From NCBI GenBank assembly GCA_027019845.1, contig JALUWE010000427.1, positions 1-8,015 of the forward strand: a stretch of DNA of 8,015 bases. The letters run 5' to 3'. This DNA is from Anaerolineales bacterium (GTDB taxonomy: Bacteria; Chloroflexota; Anaerolineae; Anaerolineales; JABWBV01). Below are positions 6,410 through 8,015 of the stretch, one piece after another. The translations under genes and the position numbers were made by a program. How positions within the stretch are numbered: the first letter of the stretch is position 1; each line of letters starts with the position of its first letter. The notes under the pieces were generated by a model, which saw only the letters and a program-made list of their open reading frames with translations, did not search any database and was not told the DNA's origin.

Positions 6410-7513
6410 ATGCAACTGCAAACCTGGAAAATCCAGGGGCGCGCCTTCCACTTCGGGGAGCACGGCATCGGGCAGGAGGTTAGCCGCCTGACCTGGCCTT
6501 CGGACAGTCTGTACGCGGCGGTGTTGGCCCGGCTGGCGTTACTGCACGGCGACGATGCGGTTAAAGCCTGGGTGGGCACGGCAGATACACCCAAAGCGCC
6601 CCCCTTCCTGCTCACCTCCACTTTCCCCTATGCCGGGAACGTGCGCTTCTTCCCCGTCCCGCTGGCCGCCCTGCGCTGCGAGCCGCCGGAAGGAGCGCGC
6701 CACAAAGACCTGAAGAAAGCGCGCTTCGTCTCCGAGAAAATCTACCGGCGGCTGCTGAACGGCGAGACGCTGGCCGACGTGTTCGGCGAGGTCAAGCGTC
6801 TGCACGGGGAAACTGTCTGGGTGCTGGAAGACGAGATCGCGGCTTTGCCGGTGCAAAAGGATGGGCGCACCGGGAAAGTGCTTCCGGTGGAGACGCGTCG
6901 CTTTTGGACGATGGAAAAACGCCCGCGCGTGGCCGTCGGGCGCGCCCCCAACAACAGCAATTTGTTCCACGTCGGCGCGGTGCATTTCGCGGAAGATTGC
7001 GGTCTGTGGTTCGGTGTGCAGTGGTTGAACACTGAGGACACTAGGAACGCTGAAGGCGCTGAGGACACTGAGGCAACATTGAAAGATTTGCTGGCGGACC
7101 TGGGGGATGCCGGGCTGGGTGCGGAGCGCACCAGCGGCTACGGACAGGCGAAAATAGAAAAAGATGCCTCGCTGGACTTGCCTGATCCCGCTCAGAATGA
7201 CGCGTGGACCACACTCAGCCGTTACATCCCCGCCGAAGACGAAATCCCGGCCCTACAAGCCGCCGCGGCGGCCTATCAGGTGGCGCGCGTCGGCGGCTGG
7301 ATGGACGGACGCGGCCTGCGCCGTCGGGCGGCGACTCTGCTCACCGAAGGCGCGGTGCTCGGCCCGCTGGATAAACCGGCCCCCTGGGGCAGCGCCGTAG
7401 ATGTGCGGCCACAGCCCAACGATGCAGACGATTTCACCCCGCTCAAGCATCCCGTTTGGCGGCTGGGCTGGACCGTGGCAGTGGGGATCACTGGAAACAT
7501 TGAGCAACACTGA
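6410..7513 (+). CDS. csm4: Type III-A RAMP protein Csm4, with repeat-derived insertion and C-terminus
   Basis: Csm4 (Cas5 group) caps the foot of the complex, binds the crRNA 5' handle and contacts Cas10. The protein is 367 aa. Family features are FHFGEHGIGQE (13-23), FPYAGNVRFFPVPL (72-85) and the glycine-rich loop GLGAERTSGYG (235-245). No catalytic role is expected. AAGGAGG (6397-6403) precedes the ATG. Two oddities are visible. Residues about 207-223 are encoded by a 9-bp-periodic repeat inserted in frame (7025-7083). The last seven residues (361-367) and the TGA stop lie in the repeat that starts the GxxExxY element at 7485. The core family protein seems to end near HPVWRLGWTVAVG (347-359). 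Both changes sit at a surface loop or the terminus, so the protein may still work. Confidence 0.93.
   Translation: MQLQTWKIQGRAFHFGEHGIGQEVSRLTWPSDSLYAAVLARLALLHGDDAVKAWVGTADTPKAPPFLLTSTFPYAGNVRFFPVPLAALRCEPPEGARHKDLKKARFVSEKIYRRLLNGETLADVFGEVKRLHGETVWVLEDEIAALPVQKDGRTGKVLPVETRRFWTMEKRPRVAVGRAPNNSNLFHVGAVHFAEDCGLWFGVQWLNTEDTRNAEGAEDTEATLKDLLADLGDAGLGAERTSGYGQAKIEKDASLDLPDPAQNDAWTTLSRYIPAEDEIPALQAAAAAYQVARVGGWMDGRGLRRRAATLLTEGAVLGPLDKPAPWGSAVDVRPQPNDADDFTPLKHPVWRLGWTVAVGITGNIEQH
7025..7083 (+). repeat. In-frame 54-bp copy of the 9-bp CACTGAGG-type repeat inside csm4
   Basis: Six 9-bp units related to aacactgag run from about 7028 to 7081 and encode an N-T-E-D-T-like peptide. The block is bracketed by ttgaa at 7025-7029 and again at 7079-7083, exactly 54 bases apart. 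Taking out one 54-bp period restores WLKDLLADLGDAGLG, a natural lead-in to the Csm4 glycine loop. Either a short target duplication or internal slippage of the repeat could explain the ttgaa pair. The same repeat family flanks the GxxExxY gene at 7485-7521 and 7914-8005. Confidence 0.75.
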
Positions 7514-7527
7514 GGCACTGATGAGTG
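7485..7527 (+). repeat. Left flanking 9-bp-type repeat; supplies csm4 stop and next gene's start
   Basis: Degenerate units (gatcactgg, aaacattga, aacactgag, gcactgatg) match the repeat inside csm4 and the one at 7914-7976. The csm4 stop TGA (7511-7513), a GAGG ribosome site (7513-7516) and the ATG of the following gene (7521-7523) all lie within this repeat, so stop and restart are only seven bases apart. Confidence 0.7.
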
Positions 7528-7916
7528 CGTATCCTGATGATCGTTATCCCCTCTCCGCGCTGACGGGCAAGATCATCACCGCAGCAAAGGTTGTTCGTCA
7601 GGAACTGGGGCCGGGATTCAACGAGGTCTTGTATCAGCGTGCTCTGGCCCTCGAGTTGCCTGCTCACGGCGTCGAATTTACTCGCGAAGTTTGGATTGAT
7701 GTGTACTACAAAGACCAGCGAATCGGCCGCAAGCGGGTGGATTTTGTCGCTGGCGATGCCACAGGTAACGTTATGGTTGAGATCAAGGCAAAATCAGCCC
7801 TGGAACCGGTCGACTTTATGCAAACGCTATCCTATCTCAAGGCTTCCGGGTTCAAGATTGGGCTGCTGATCAACTTCGGCGCGGCGAAACTGGAAGTGAA
7901 ACGGATCGCGAACTAG
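7521..7916 (+). CDS. GxxExxY-family protein, PD-(D/E)XK nuclease-like
   Basis: A 131-aa protein. The signature G-F-N-E-V-L-Y is at 32-38 (G32, E35, Y38), preceded by LTGKIITAAKVVRQELGP, the usual helical start. A PD-(D/E)XK-like core follows: D74 in RVDF, then VEIKAKSAL with E87 and K89, and a C-terminal FKIGLLINFG typical of the family (Pfam PDDEXK_3, TIGR GxxExxY, from memory). The biochemical function of the family is not established; nuclease activity is only suggested by the fold. Start ATG 7521 has GAGG four bases upstream; no longer start is reasonable because upstream sequence is csm4 and repeat. From memory, GxxExxY genes elsewhere are also flanked by CACTGAGG-type repeats. It is co-directional with the csm genes and probably transcribed with them, but it is not a known Csm component. 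Confidence 0.88.
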   Translation: MSAYPDDRYPLSALTGKIITAAKVVRQELGPGFNEVLYQRALALELPAHGVEFTREVWIDVYYKDQRIGRKRVDFVAGDATGNVMVEIKAKSALEPVDFMQTLSYLKASGFKIGLLINFGAAKLEVKRIAN

Positions 7917-8005
7917 GAGCACTGGGAGCACTGGGAACACTGAGGCACTGAGAACACTGGGAACACAGACAGTGACATCAGCGCCCCTCTGTGCCTCAGT
8001 GATCC
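7914..8005. repeat. Right flanking 9-bp-type repeat with inverted arms
   Basis: Directly after the GxxExxY stop, units such as gagcactgg, gaacactga and gaacactgg run to about 7976. The tail then reads in the opposite sense: 7934-7948 (ggaacactgaggcac) and 7991-8005 (gtgcctcagtgatcc) are complementary at 14 of 15 positions across a 42-base spacer. RNA from here could form a long stem-loop, which might lower expression of the gene beyond. There is no U-tract, so I do not call a terminator. Confidence 0.7.
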
Positions 8006-8015
8006 AAACCATGAC

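Larger units (their letters stand above)
7485..8005 (+). mobile_element. Putative small element carrying a GxxExxY gene, bounded by inverted repeats
   Basis: The left end ggatcactg (7485-7493) and right end cagtgatcc (7997-8005) are perfect 9-bp inverted repeats. Within them, CACTGAGG-type repeats lie on both sides of one gene, and the 16-mer AACACTGAGGCACTGA occurs directly at 7506-7521 and 7936-7951. An alternative reading takes GATC (7486-7489 and 8001-8004) as a 4-bp target duplication around a 7490-8000 element. It interrupts the place where csm4 would normally meet csm5. There is no transposase, so any movement would need help in trans or recombination between repeats. The boundaries are inferred. 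Confidence 0.45.

Noticed and set aside
7914..8005. Intrinsic terminator after the GxxExxY gene
   Set aside because: Inverted arms exist but are separated by 42 bases and lack a following T run; better explained as part of the repeat element.
8011..8015. Start of csm5
   Set aside because: An ATG is present where csm5 would be expected, but only five bases are in the window and there is no good ribosome site, so no gene can be called.

Overview
The window carries most of a type III-A (Csm) CRISPR-Cas effector operon on the + strand: cas10/csm1, an unexpected AlbA_2(Schlafen-like)-NACHT ATPase gene, csm2, csm3, csm4, and a GxxExxY-family gene carried on what looks like a small repeat-bounded insertion. 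csm5 is not present. If it follows the usual order it begins at or beyond the right edge, where an ATG sits at 8011. No CRISPR array, cas1/cas2/cas6 or CARF effector (Csm6-like) is visible. The coding style is bacterial, GC-rich with strong AGGAGG ribosome sites. GC-rich intergenic hairpins built on GGGCGACC/GGTCGCCC, 9-bp CACTGAGG-type repeats and a GxxExxY gene together remind me of Chloroflexota (Anaerolineae), but that is a weak inference from style, not a phylogenetic result.

Layout. Positions 1-129 are an 18-bp GC-rich tandem repeat (window begins inside it), followed by a perfect 15-bp hairpin (133-166). A near-consensus sigma70 promoter (204-233) has a perfect 6-bp dyad in its spacer. 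It is followed by about 290 bases of leader without a recognisable gene. cas10 (535-3009) keeps its HD nuclease, zinc finger and GGDD cyclase motifs. Its stop overlaps the start of the AlbA_2-NACHT gene (3006-5201), which in turn abuts csm2 (5204-5584), csm3 (5604-6398) and csm4 (6410-7513). csm4 has an in-frame 54-bp repeat insertion (7025-7083), and its 3' end runs into the GxxExxY element (7485-8005, gene 7521-7916).

How the parts work together. Cas10, Csm2, Csm3, Csm4 (and presumably Csm5) form the crRNA-guided complex. Csm3 cuts target RNA, the Cas10 HD domain cuts single-stranded DNA, and the Cas10 palm makes cyclic oligoadenylate. The AlbA_2-NACHT protein is the unusual component. It has Walker A and B motifs and Schlafen-like acidic residues, sits translationally coupled in the middle of the effector operon, and has clearly lower GC than cas10 (hand counts about 42-45% against about 63%). 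It looks like a horizontally acquired defence ATPase/nuclease now co-expressed with the Csm complex. Whether it is a functional accessory of type III interference or a passenger cannot be decided from sequence alone.
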